Assembly (NCBI GenBank): GCA_963576735.1
Contig: OY755189.1
Location: 1,922,001 to 1,986,000 of the forward strand
Source of the DNA: Bedellia somnulentella
Lineage: Eukaryota; Arthropoda; Insecta; Lepidoptera; Bedelliidae
Direction: 5' to 3'
Length of the DNA stretch: 64,000 nt
Positions 26,501 through 34,786 of the stretch are shown here, piece by piece; position 1 is the stretch's first letter; every line of letters begins with the position of its first letter. Below the pieces are notes generated by a model, which searched no databases, was not told the origin of the DNA, and saw only the letters and a list, made by a program, of their open reading frames with translations. The translations under genes and the position numbers were made by a program.

Positions 26501-29500
26501 ATGAATTTTTTTCAAATCAATTTCACCCTCCGATAACCATGTTTCGCTTAGACATAATATAATGATTGTTTCAAGGTTTGGGTCTGTATCTAATAGAGGT
26601 ATATTATGCTGTAAGCCACCGATATTTTGATACAATATGTTAGAGCTAGAATCGAAAATTATTATTAATGGCGCTTAATGAGCCTTGAATGGCAGAAGCA
26701 TGTTCATCATTTTTTTGTGAAGTGTTGATATAGGCGTGAAGGCTAACTGGTGTACTTCCATGTGTATTATGATATCTGCCTGTGATAGTTACAGCTATTT
26801 TTACATAGAAAGTATTGCTCAGCGCTCACTATTATCTTAGCAAATAGTCATGTGTAAAAACAGGTTTAGATTTCTCACGCGTTAACACCATGGCGATGTT
26901 AATGAACTCTAATTGATGATACAAGCATTCCGTTATTACTTATATACCATACATCATAACCTTCATCCCAATATGGGTAGGCAGAGGAAATAATAGGAAG
27001 CGAATATAATATAGAAATATATGTAAATCCGTTACATCTAGTTCCAGAATATTCATCATCAGAACAATATTCTAAAGATCAAAGTATTCCAAACGTCAAG
27101 CGCTTCTTTTATGTGGAAGTATCAGAATCTGCTTTCCAATCACTGAGATTTTAAGCATTTTCTATTTGACCAAAAACATTTTCCTTGTTGACTTATAGAA
27201 AACATATCATCTATTCTGGATGTTATAACTTTTTATATACAAAATTTATTTACCTAACGTTTTGTTTGTTGAAAGTGTAAGCAAAGCCTATAAATAATAC
27301 TCCATTTCAACTCATTTCCTAAGAACCTACCAGCAATTTTACATACAAAATATAGTCATAAAAAAGTAGTTAATCACAATAACATATTTGAAGATAAACT
27401 TACTTATGTAACTGATAAAAGTCTAATAACAAATTAATACTCGATTGCAGTTGTTTATTTGTGGTTACAAATTAAAACAGATAGTCAATGTCACACGCGT
27501 ATTGCTATGAATAATTGGAAAATGAGAACGTCGATGTTTTTGTATACAATAATCGTAACAAACAATAGTTCTTGGTAGCCTACCTATCTATAATCACAGC
27601 TATCAATGTGTGGTGTTTCCTATCACCAACCATCTTTTATTCTTTCTCTGTATTCTCTAGTCTTATCGCCCAACAAAACTCTCAAAAACCCGTTATTCCC
27701 TATAAGTCATCTCTTACCGCTCTCGCGCGAAGAAAGGTGTTAGTGTTTTTCTAAACCAACTCACATCTTCGTGTAAGTGATGTAAATAGTGGTAATGAAA
27801 AGGAATTTCAAATAGCAATTGATCAGATTTCCATGGCTTTCAACTTCATCTTTCCGCATATCATTAAACTGTTGAAAGATTCTGTAATTGTAAAAATCTC
27901 ACAAATCACATATACTGTATAATAATTGCAATTTAAAATTGTCATTTATATTGCAATGACTCAATTCATCAAAACTTAAATTGACTTAGCTAATGCTTGT
28001 TATTAAACGTATTGTTGTAAGATCTGCGTGTGTAACACTATTAATAGATGCCCTCCGAGCAATTGTATTGCATAGTTATCGATGTTTCCGTCTTGCCGGT
28101 TATAGTAAAATGCCATCTTAAGAAACATATTTCCCATTATTACTCTAACGAACTGAGCGTGTAGAATTATTCAGATGCTGTGTTTGTAAATATGAACATA
28201 GATATTTACGCTGTTTATGTGTGAGGACTTCGTTACCATATGCATATATGCATAATGCTATAACTAAGGCCACAAGTATCGAGTAAATGCATGACAGAGT
28301 GATCGAATTAGTAAATATAACGGGGATGAGTCTTTCTTATAGCTCTATAAACAAGCATTCCGCGAAATCTTTATGCGTTGCTGTTTATTGTACATATACA
28401 TACATACATATACTCACGGCTATAAATCCCTTGAAGGGGTAGCCAGAGCTAGGGAATTAAAAATTCCTCAGCCCCTTTTGGATGTTGCGTGGGGAATAGA
28501 TGGTTGAATGCTGTTTATTGTCTTGTCACTTTAACTACCTATACATATGTTATGGTATAAAACAACTATCTTTTTCACACTTGAAAAGTATCGGATATAT
28601 TCATCTCATTGTAACCGACTAGTGCAAGTGTGCTAGGTCCTCTGTTTTCTCGATACGTCCGACTTATAGCAATACATCGTGTAGTCATGGCATAAATTGG
28701 ATATGACCTAAATCACACCCATTTTAATTCCAGAAAGTACAACCGGGCGCCTACTAAACGATCTCGGAATCCTCGAACAAAGTCAGTACGCTTGGCAGAA
28801 AACTCTATCAACATCCGCCAGAGGATACATCTGGGTCGAAAATAACGCTCCCATTTACTACACGAAAACGATCGAAGTGACCAAGCCTTACGCAGAACTT
28901 GCGAGAGACGCCGCCATAATCGCATGGGTGAAAATAGGCGATGTGTATGGAAATATCAAGGATTATGTCGTAGAAAAGAGTCCTGTAGTCGCTTCTACTA
29001 TAGAACATTATGTTCCTGGCTTGATTGGGAACGTTCAGAGTTATTCGGCGAATGGATGGGCGCTTGTTAAGAAGTACAGTACGGACTATTATCAGTTTAC
29101 TGGGGATTATTTGAAGACTAAAGTGTTTGTGTGAGTATCTTATGTTTTTTTATAATTCTTGTTATTTTATAGTCGTTGTATGTATAATATGTGTATGATG
29201 ACATACAACTGATTCTACAAGTTACAATTCTACTTTTGTCTAAGCTTGAATTTGATATTTGAAGAACTTCGATGAGAGAAGTTGCAAGGAGTCTTGTACT
29301 ATATTTATATTTTCTATATACAGCTCCTTTTCGGATTAAAATCGGATTCCTGTTAAGTCCTGCTTAGTCACATTATATATTATACATTTACTGACTGGGT
29401 AGTATTTATTAAGACAACAACTACATCCATAGTTTTATAATTATACTGTGTAAAATAAAACAAGCTTGCCTTATTTAAAACGACTTTAAGGTCAGTAAGA

Positions 29501-29789
29501 ATGAAATATACATTCAACGTTAGTTTGTGTGTAGCATTGATTCAAAGATCTAGTTCATACGGTCAACCCTGTATAAACAGATCAGACAAATATAACAAAA
29601 AAAACATTTCACCAAAATTTCTCACCTCATTTCTAATACTAATCGAAATCTCTCTTTTCCAGCGGAGACTGGGCACCAGAAATTCTACAAAATAAAACGG
29701 AGATAGCATACAATGCCACGAAAACTCAAGTATCATCATACTTCCACTGGTTTAGACAACAAGTGGTTGTCTACTCTGAGATTCCGTGA
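5567..29789 (+). CDS. TMEM214: Transmembrane protein 214 homologue (complete, 10 exons)
   Basis: Exons: 5567-5684, 5861-6039, 6496-6778, 7401-7589, 8586-8803, 10473-10698, 12096-12238, 22618-22741, 28734-29130, 29663-29789. All introns are GT-AG and phases agree; total 2004 nt, 667 aa (human 689). TMEM214 is an ER membrane protein; in human cells it anchors procaspase-4 during ER-stress apoptosis. Recognisable blocks: N-terminal GQWEVVGKKK, a Lys-rich linker, KNLEEALQM (near 91-99), APVIWLKEVALFLN, and SLLWAMGQGGYADFSVGLQ (near 238-256), matching human IMWALGQAGFANLTEGLK. One membrane segment, about 466-483 (WLWASFFLLVSIIGLVAY), follows a basic stretch, and the C-terminal 170 residues are amphipathic and Tyr-rich. 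Introns 7 (10.4 kb) and 8 (6.0 kb) are swollen by transposons. The family is clear; function is inherited from vertebrate work. Confidence 0.93.
6779..8400. other. TMEM214 introns 3 and 4
   Basis: Except for exon 4 (7401-7589), AT-rich intron with no repeat I can name; a SINE A tail piece sits at 8405-8480. Confidence 0.5.
8838..9175 (+). repeat. SINE D full copy with 12-bp target duplication
   Basis: Flanked by TATATCACTTTA (8826-8837, 9176-9187). It starts with a direct copy of the tail region (TTATTTATTAGTAATAATCC), then a body (GGTAGGGAACGCAAACACAA, AAAGAAACAAAGGATAGAAG), then the tRNA-like unit at 9081-9152 with intact A and B boxes. In TMEM214 intron 5. Confidence 0.85.
9402..9644 (+). 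repeat. SINE A copy, near full length
   Basis: Starts TGCCGTGTAGTGCCGGCTTG, core GTCGTAAGAGGCGACTAAGG, ends GCCGTGAGTATATGTATGTG. In TMEM214 intron 5. Confidence 0.85.
10090..10440 (-). repeat. SINE C copy with tRNA-like head
   Basis: Minus reading starts GTGTCCGTGGTCTCACGGTT (A box) and GGGTTCGATTCCCAG (B box), then TTTGTAAG and a body ending near 10090. It ends 30 bp before the TMEM214 exon 6 acceptor. Related but older pieces lie at 9225-9400 and 9826-9960. Confidence 0.7.
11318..12078 (-). mobile_element. RTE fragment interrupted by two insertions, abutting exon 7
   Basis: Three RTE pieces (11318-11430, 11510-11656, 11955-12078) are colinear with the RTE at 36.8-37.3 kb. They are split by a short LINE-tail repeat (about 11431-11505; the same repeat is at 40836-40912) and by SINE B (11657-11942). 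The RTE similarity runs to about 15-20 bp from the TMEM214 exon 7 acceptor. Confidence 0.75.
11657..11942 (+). repeat. SINE B copy, 12-bp target duplication
   Basis: Flanked by TAACTATCATCC (11645-11656, 11943-11954), inserted in the RTE fragment. Body GTGGTTAATTTATCATGG to GGGATATTCGGCGTGAACG; tRNA-like head missing (5' truncated). Confidence 0.85.
12254..12480 (-). repeat. SINE A copy at TMEM214 exon 7 donor
   Basis: Tail (TACATACATATATTCACGGC) begins 16 bp after the exon 7 donor; runs to the head at 12480. Intron 7. Confidence 0.85.
12630..12880 (+). repeat. SINE A copy
   Basis: Full-length type with CCCGTGGGTGATCGTAAG core variant and GAATGTATGTAT tail. Confidence 0.85.
12931..13064. 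repeat. 134-bp hairpin repeat
   Basis: Arms of about 46 bp, CCCGATTTCTGAATTGAGTA onward at 12931 and the complement ending at 13064, pair almost perfectly around a 40-nt loop. In TMEM214 intron 7. Could be a small MITE or a hairpin RNA source; no target duplication was identified. Confidence 0.75.
13343..14012. mobile_element. hAT-like element with ATTCGC-rich ends
   Basis: 670 bp, starts TAGTGATGTAACGAAT and ends ATTCGTTACATCTCTA, flanked by the 8-bp duplication ATACATAC (13335-13342, 14013-14020). Both ends carry runs of ATTCGC/ATTCGT hexamers in inverted arrangement (13375-13425 and 13913-13985). No coding frame. Located in TMEM214 intron 7. Confidence 0.8.
14096..14480 (+). repeat. SINE B copy, near full length
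   Basis: tRNA-like start (TCAATGGGTAGAACAC and GGGTTCAAATCCC) followed by the SINE B body (CCCACATGGCTAAGTTGTAC). TMEM214 intron 7. Confidence 0.72.
14621..14695 (-). repeat. RTE 3' end fragment
   Basis: CATATACTCACGCCATCAGT then GGGGTAGGCAGAGACTATCG. Confidence 0.75.
15105..15410. repeat. SINE D inverted dimer with 14-bp target duplication
   Basis: Flanked by AGTAATTTATATGT (15091-15104, 15411-15424). The left third is the complement of the SINE tail plus the 3' half of the tRNA-like unit; the right part is a forward body plus full tRNA-like unit and tail. Both ends therefore are tail sequence. In TMEM214 intron 7. Confidence 0.85.
15536..15766 (+). repeat. RTE 3' end fragment
   Basis: Colinear with the RTE C-terminal code and 3' end (GTTAGTAGAGGATGACC to AACGGCGTGAGTATATGTAT), diverged. 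TMEM214 intron 7. Confidence 0.78.
16677..16918 (+). repeat. SINE A copy
   Basis: Head TGTAGTGTCGGCTTGGAATA, GATCGTAAGAGGCGACTAAG core, GAATGTATGTATGTAT tail. TMEM214 intron 7. Confidence 0.85.
17559..17642 (+). pseudogene. Possible THAP-domain relic
   Basis: 27 codons, MPSFVFWKC then GISYHM and a stop, resemble the first half of insect THAP domains (MPxC-V-x3-C to GITYHRFP). The first zinc Cys is Phe and the frame stops at HM. No downstream half found. Probably a dead transposon or gene fragment in TMEM214 intron 7. Confidence 0.35.
17692..17952 (+). repeat. SINE A copy
   Basis: Full-length type, with a short extra stretch near 17890-17910 and a GAGTATATGTATATGTATGT tail. Confidence 0.82.
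18191..18740 (-). repeat. RTE fragment, about 550 bp, diverged
   Basis: Complement of the RTE 3' end and part of the reverse transcriptase C-terminus (CACTTTGTACGATCCTGGCA to AAACTTCCCAGATATACAAA), with many lesions. Confidence 0.75.
18741..22086. other. TMEM214 intron 7, unannotated 3.3 kb
   Basis: Very AT-rich. Possible old hAT remnant at about 19010-19850 (TAGTGTTGG start, CATCCCTA end, ATCGATA motifs at both ends), but no matching target duplication. 20860-21150 has weak coding-like minus-strand patches that I could not identify. Confidence 0.35.
22099..22344 (-). repeat. SINE A copy, 12-bp target duplication
   Basis: Flanked by CAAGGAAAAATA (22087-22098, 22345-22356). Full length. Confidence 0.88.
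22915..23070 (-). repeat. RTE 3' end fragment
   Basis: CCATTGGAGTAGGCAGAG to TCTCATACATGCTCTTTTAT; older. TMEM214 intron 8. Confidence 0.65.
23446..26690 (-). mobile_element. LINE, Jockey/CR1-group, antisense in TMEM214 intron 8
   Basis: Non-LTR retrotransposon whose 3' end (left) is four copies of the hexamer TCAGAA (23446-23470, plus-strand reading), a short-repeat tail as in CR1-like elements. A 320-bp 3' UTR follows, then the endonuclease/reverse-transcriptase frame. Upstream of the frame an in-frame stop lies near 26680 and no ORF1 is seen, so the copy is 5' truncated. It sits between TMEM214 exons 8 and 9, opposite to the gene. I could not find a target duplication. Confidence 0.8.
23792..26635 (-). 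CDS. LINE endonuclease/reverse transcriptase, open 947 codons
   Basis: Unbroken frame of 947 codons. N-terminal apurinic-type endonuclease with YQNIGGL, CLSETWL, GDFNVN and LSDHKG. Then a reverse transcriptase with NYRPIALLSS, FRKSRSTTSA, LDLSKAYDRV, IPQGSSIGCLLFSLYINDLP and the catalytic FADD box. A C-terminal region (LQYGIVLWG, VLQKKCVRI) follows, typical of Jockey/CR1-group ORF2 proteins. No stop or frameshift interrupts it, so the insertion is probably recent. The start is nominal: the same frame stays open for about 15 more codons upstream. Confidence 0.82.
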   Translation of the reverse strand: MYQNIGGLQHNIPLLDTDPNLETIIILCLSETWLSEGEIDLKKIHGFKLASYFCRKNHIRGGVGIYVRDNIDFIEIEDVPIMSTEMVFEVCGIVVPNYNLIIVLIYWPNSSRMPDLFHESLEKLLQSLHKKFKKRNVIVGGDFNVNMLVSSPSRSRLSNLFKSYNFHQHVREPTRITSETSTCIDLVFSNFNLPTSAVKVQEFGLSDHKGVITTVSGANTPILKQKTWFTYRRKFNENNTHKFISKLNETNWGLVIANTKNLNENFGEFHNTIKNILDQCIPKIKCKLYNQRKKTWISFGIKKSCQHKRLLRILKSQTKSTIIKEHYRKYAKILKSIIIKARKLDFKTRLANSNNIIKTIWQIVKETTNKLRSNSKTNIELQENNNTITEPQKIANTFNNYFISVGESSCKSMPSGRSVLSPLENSFYLYPVTEREIFKIIKKLKNKNSAGFDNLPTSLVKKCTQYLVEPLTFLINQSFKEGCFPELLKKSIIRPLHKKGSKKNTDNYRPIALLSSFAKIFETAMYNRLYSFCEKFSIFDDSQYGFRKSRSTTSAVFEYINNVLGTINEKKHAVGIVLDLSKAYDRVLYKIMLMKLSGIGVRGTALKWFESYLENRTQHVEIEHYNFSSGEVSKVKSDTVAVLRSIPQGSSIGCLLFSLYINDLPKVIEYSSTLFADDTSVLIPTSDSLTLTNQLNSTFDTIVNWLEDHNLVLNFNKTKLIQFHPYQRTPLKIDFTFNNIKIECVDSYCLLGIDIDSNLNWKQQIGNLSKKLSSFTYALYEIKTNTDLATAKKAYYAYAHSRLQYGIVLWGNSSEVHRIFVLQKKCVRILAHIDQETSCRSYFKSLKILTLTSIYILECSLFVRKNQHLFRNRERPANLRPRTRLAAIDTRLELIASGPYNMCVKIYNKLPPTIKSIDIFPKFKIHLKKFLITNTFYDLQEFFTHSP
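26691..28379. other. TMEM214 intron 8, right part
   Basis: AT-rich; a 50-bp RTE scrap near 26945-26995 (GGGTAGGCAGAG), otherwise nothing recognised. Confidence 0.45.
28392..28509 (-). repeat. SINE A copy, 5' truncated
   Basis: Flanked by GCTGTTTATTGT (28380-28391, 28510-28521). Only the 3' half is present, as expected for target-primed insertion. TMEM214 intron 8. Confidence 0.85.
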
Positions 29790-31492
29790 ACATCCCATAC
29801 TCTATGTTAGTATACATGTCAAGATATAGGGCTGCCGATTGAGTGAATGGTTTTGTGACAGTTTTAAGCGATTTGAAGTAAGTTTTAGTAATAATTTGGA
29901 CTAGAGCCATTCCGAGATGAAGTTAAGTTATGAGACTGAAAAAATTAAATTTTAACCGAATATTCTGATTCTTTTATTAAATTATTTAATTATGTTTTTG
30001 TAATGTTACCCTTTGTTACATTAAGGGTCTAAGTTGGCAGCCCTTGTTAAATGTGTATTGTAATTATTATCAAATTTTTATGTGTAAAATTATGTTTGGC
30101 AAGAACAACAATCAATTTTTAAATCGTATTTTGATGTGTATCATGAGATTAATTTTATAGCAGCGCGATTATATCCAAACTATCTTACTATGTTAACAAT
30201 ATTTGGCAAATCTAACTGCAAGTAGACAATTAAAATCAAATTAGTATGAATGTTAGTAGATGTTTTCAATTCAGGCATACACGCAAAATGACCACAGTTA
30301 TTTTTTTTCTTGATATTGTCTGGCGTTAAACGTTAAATATGCTGTAGATAAGTTCACTTGTTCGTAGATTTAAAAACTGCATTTTTGGTGTGTAAATATT
30401 ATTAAAAAAGTTATTATGTTATAATATGAACTTTTTTATTTTTGAGTCATAGATATTTTCAACAACTTATAGCCTATGAAGTGACTCACTTTTATTTTGA
30501 AAAGTGATGCTTCTATTTAATGGTTACTGCTAGAAAGGAGGTTAGCTTCCTTATTTCAAGCTATCTTTATTGTAGCGTGCCATTACGCATTCAAAATATA
30601 TTTCTTTATTATTCCAATGTTACTCAATATATCTGCAATTCTGTAATATTTACGCACCGAAAATGCCGGATCATACTTATAAATCCTATATTTATCACAG
30701 AATTATTTTATACACAATTGTATACTTTAGTCAATGTCGTTAGAAGGAGTTTATACCAAACTGTTTTTTTGTGTACTGCTTGTAATTTTCAAGAAAACTT
30801 GTTCATTATTAGTTTATTGATTCTAAAGTACTTTAAAACGAAACAAAATGTGGTCACTTCATATGAATTGTCTTGAAATAACCCATGACAGAAACATTCC
30901 TCAAGCATTTCTTTTAATTTTTCATAACATCACTTTAGATGAAGGTATAAATGTATTATACATATTTTGAAAAATGTTGAATTAGCATTTGAGTCAACGC
31001 GAGTCTCTTACTATCTCTTTCTTTCTTCTACAGAAAAAAAGAGATATGACGGTATTCTGGTTATTCAGTTTTTGAATAAATTCTCCAAAATAATGAATTA
31101 AGTTAGATTCTCGTGTATTTAGTTTAAAGTTTTACAAAACATTTATTTAAACATAAGTTATATCCTAGTGTGTGCGATTTGTGTTGTGAATATTAATTTG
31201 TCTTGATTTCTTTTCTGACTAAAATTTTCCGGTCTTATGTAAATAGTGATTCATTTTAAATTTGTTCTATTTCTTTAAATTGTTTAATTAAATCAGTCTT
31301 AATTTATGTATTGTTTAATGAAAAATATTTAATTTTTTAAGAAACAAATTAATATTCTCCTTTTACAGATATTTATAAACATCATTGTACTTGAAGCATT
31401 GTATTGTTAATATGAAACGGACAATTTTCTAGATAAATTTGATATCGCTATCTTGGTACTAAATATTGTGTATGTTGCGTTCGTAAAATCAC

Positions 31493-31498
31493 AATAAA
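31493..31498 (+). terminator. Candidate poly(A) signal for TMEM214
   Basis: AATAAA about 1.7 kb after the stop codon, in the convergent gap before TATDN1. 29790-31490 is AT-rich with no repeat I recognise, as expected for a long 3' UTR; the true end is unproven. Confidence 0.4.
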
Positions 31499-31599
31499 AG
31501 ATTGTTAGTAATTTAGCCCGGTCTTTTATTTATCTTAAGAATAAGGAGGTAGTTATTGAATCCCTTTAAAACATCCTACATTGCCTATAGATAAATCAT

Positions 31600-31850
31600 A
31601 AACATAACATAACATAAACGTTCACGCCGTTTATCCCCGAAGGGGTTGGCAGAGGTACCAATACTCCTGAACTCACATGGCAAGCGCCATCTAGTTTCCA
31701 GAGAAGGTACCCACGTTTTGCTTAGACAGTGTACTCACGTGATAGGGGGCAGGCCTATCGCCGTTTTGTACGAATAGACTGTCACATGACTAAGTACAAC
31801 TCAGCCATGTGGGTTTCCTCACGATATTTTCCCTCACCGTAAAAGATAAA
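31600..31850 (-). repeat. SINE B copy
   Basis: Complement of the body, from AACGTTCACGCCGTTTATCC to GGTTTCCTCACGATATTTTC; head missing. Confidence 0.78.
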
Positions 31851-31938
31851 TAAATAATAAAAGATAAATCATCCAACTAAAAAACAAATATTTACTGCAT
31901 TTGAAGAGAACAAGTTCCGTAGGCGAGAGTACCTCGAC

Positions 31939-32889
31939 GGCTTATTCCGTTTATCCACCCCAAAACAGCCTCCCTAAGTCGGATATTCGTAAACGCATGT
32001 CCTTCTAGCCACCTTGAACGGGGTGGATAATCGGAATTCATAATAAAATGTTTCTTCCGATTTTTTGCCCCAGGTACAGTCATTTACAGAAACATACACA
32101 ACACAAAATGGGTCCAAGAAACTTCGTGAACATTAAAATACTTAAGATAAACATACCTACTTTCTTACTTACAGTTTAAATAAATATAAATTGGTGGTAA
32201 GTTTTAAATTAATATTTGTTATCTATAGGGTTGGTATGTAGTATTTGGGTGAAAACCATTTAAAATAACCGATGTGACAAATGAAACCATAACAAGAAAA
32301 AAAGTGACAAATTAAAATTTAGGGTCGTTTTTCCGTAAATAACTGTACGTAGACAGGGGAGCGTTCAAGTATTACGTAACGCAATTTTTGAAGATTTTTG
32401 ACCCCCCTCCCCCCACTGTAACGCTCCGTAACGTTTTTCTGTACCCCCCCACCCCCCTCTCTAAAGGTTACGTAACACTCAAGTCATCATTTTTACCCTG
32501 AAGTCGCAAAAAGTTGTTATAGTTTTTATCCTTCGTATAGTTTTCATTGCCTTATAATAAAACAAGAGATTTTTAATTCGCAACACCTGCGTATTTTGTT
32601 TATTTTTTTATAAATTTGAGTTATATTTCCCTATTTTTTTATATAAAAAAAGAAATAATGTTACGTAACGTGTTGTAAGAAGGACCCCCTCCCGCCCGTG
32701 TAACGCATCGTAACGTTTTACGAGACCCCCCCGCCCCCCCAAATTGCGTTACGTAATACTTGAACGCTCCCCAGGGTAGAAAATCGGAAGAAACGTATTA
32801 TATGCATTACGGATATCCACTTGTTCAGGTTGGATAGACGGACACGCGTTTCCGAATATCCGCCTTAGGGTGGATAAACGGAATAAGCC
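31939..32889. mobile_element. MITE-1 copy with nested MITE-2
   Basis: Long inverted repeats starting GGCTTATTCCGTTTATCCAC, with an 8-bp duplication ACCTCGAC (31931-31938, 32890-32897). The ends read like stacked hairpins (GGATATCC and GGGTGGATA motifs). Without the nested 415-bp element it is about 530 bp. The same family occurs at 47950-48366. Confidence 0.8.
32357..32771. mobile_element. MITE-2 nested in MITE-1
   Basis: 415 bp with terminal repeats starting GGGAGCGTTCAAGTATTACG and a 3-bp duplication CAG (32354-32356, 32772-32774). The second MITE-1 copy at 48 kb lacks it, which proves the insertion point. The interior has repeated TACGTAACG/CGTAACG motifs and C-rich tracts. Non-coding; superfamily uncertain. 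Confidence 0.78.
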
Positions 32890-32897
32890 ACCTCGAC

Positions 32898-33600
32898 GTT
32901 TCCGCTGGCAACTCTCAAAATTAACTTATGTCTAATTTCGCTTTAATCAAATACATCCTCACATTGGTATTATCATTGAATAATATATAAATGAAAGGAT
33001 CATTGTCTCCACCGAGGGCAATTTCTTTACATTTCTGACTACCGTGATCAACGGGTCTACGTGCCTTCTGAAGCCCGAAACAGATTCTTAATTTTCGTAT
33101 AATCATTGAGTTTGTAATCCGGGAATTGAACCAAAGGCTGAATAGAGTGATGGACACTACGATCATATATACCAAAGATGCCGCACTCCATACAAATTCA
33201 ACGCAAAAGTAGACTGCGAGAAAACCGACTATTAACTATTTATTTTTCTACAGTTATCGACCTTACCGCATTCACTTAAGACCTATTATTTATTGCAAGA
33301 CATAGCACGCGACTGACAGTGAAACAGTGCTTTTCATCATAGATATACGCGCTGTTTGGCCTAGCCATTTTTCGTGCTCTGTTGGTGTATCTTTGGTATA
33401 TATGATTAAATTAAGAGTTAAGACCTGAATTGCCATTAACATAAACTCTGGTTCCTACGCTTATCCTTGGTACAGAGTTTTGGGTGAGGCAAAAGTAGCA
33501 TGAATTCAGTATGTTTAATCTGGCATCATTAGGTTTTTTTTCAGTTTGGTAACGTGTGATTTGTTGTAACAAAAATACTATTAGAAAATTTAAAAAATGC
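32898..33600. other. Intergenic, unrecognised
   Basis: Holds an 84-codon minus-strand frame (33175-32921) with mixed composition (PVDHGSQKCKEIALGGDNDP) that looks coding-like but matches no family I know and has no visible splice partners. Possibly a gene fragment next to MITE-1. Confidence 0.3.
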
Positions 33601-33712
33601 TTCGCGGTGCCAAAGTGGAGCAAAGTGGCGAGTTTTGTTTACAGGATGTTTCCGAAAGATTTACTTGAGAAACTTTTAAGGGTGATTTTTCCTCAATAAC
33701 AATTTTTTTTCA

Positions 33713-33760
33713 AATGGTTATAAGCATCAGGTCCGTCACGACCTGATGCTTATAACCATT
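33713..33760. repeat. 48-bp perfect hairpin
   Basis: 21-bp arms AATGGTTATAAGCATCAGGT(C) and complement, loop CGTCAC. Lies inside a dispersed repeat also recognisable near 15830-15990 and 54880-55060 (shared CTTTTAAGGGTGAT, CCTCAATGG and AAAAGTTGGGGG stretches). Confidence 0.8.
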
Positions 33761-33867
33761 AAGATAAGTTTAGTAGAGGTCAGTCCAGCCTTTTTCGAGG
33801 ATTTAAGTGACATGCGAAATACAAAAGTCGGGGGATTGTGGAGCTCCGCTCGCTTCGTTCCAACCGT

Positions 33868-34115
33868 AGTTGTTAACGGTGTGGAAAAGCATTGTGAAGT
33901 CAAAAGTTGTACTTAGTCATGTGACAGTGTATTCTTACCAAACGTGGCGACGGCGATAGGTATGCCCTTTATCACGTGAGAACACTGTGCAAGCAAAACG
34001 TGGGTACTCTGAACACCAGGTTACAATGTCAAGTGATGTTCAGAAGTATTAACACCTCTACCAACCCCTTCGAGGATATACGGCTCGAACGTTTGAGTTT
34101 TAAGTAACAATAGTC
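33868..34115 (+). repeat. SINE B copy
   Basis: Body from GTAGTTGTTAACGGTGTGG to GATATACGGCTCGAACG; head missing. Confidence 0.75.
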
Positions 34116-34510
34116 TCGAAAACGTTGTGTAATATCATAAGCAGTATAAAAACTCAGGTTGCACTAGAATATCATCGTTGTGGCAGGAGCCTAACAAGCT
34201 TGTCTTGACATTCAGCTGAAGTTTCCACTTACATTAAGAAAAGATAAGATCTTTTATTAACTATAAGATCTAATTGTTTTTATTGTAATTTGTGGTTACG
34301 CATAAATGTTTTCTGTCTTTCGTTCATTAATTGTAACCAGACCTTTAAAATCAATAACTCAGCTGCTTGGGCATTTTGGGAACTTACGAGGTTATAACTT
34401 TCCTAAGTTCCAAAAATTACCAATATACGATTTGTGGTTTTATGTTTCCAACCGTTTCTCCCAAAAAACACTTAAAATATCAAATGATTCAGTGGTTTTC
34501 CTAGCCGATA

Positions 34511-34760
34511 CATCCTATTAATATTATAAATGTGAAAGTTTAGATGATTGTGCGTTTGAGGTAAAAAGGCTTCTCAATAACAGAATGTACATGAATGAAA
34601 TTCAGCAGAATGACCCAAATTATAACATAGGACTTTATATACCAGAAAAAAATGACCAATAAAATATTCACGCCTAATTTAACCTTAGAGTACCGGAAAA
34701 ACGCCTAAAGTTTGGCATAAGCAAATTTACAGTACGAAGTCTATCGGGTCAGCTAATTTA
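34511..34760 (+). repeat. Helitron-like element copy
   Basis: Starts ATCCTATTAATATTATAAAT, ends GGGTCAGCTAAT. This start is the hallmark of lepidopteran Helitron-like interspersed elements. Just downstream of the TATDN1 stop. Confidence 0.7.
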
Positions 34761-34786
34761 ATAATAAAACGACATGTTATTAGAAA

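Noticed and set aside
32921..33175. 84-codon minus-strand frame as a gene
   Set aside because: No family match, no splice partners, flanked by transposons; kept only as an unrecognised stretch.
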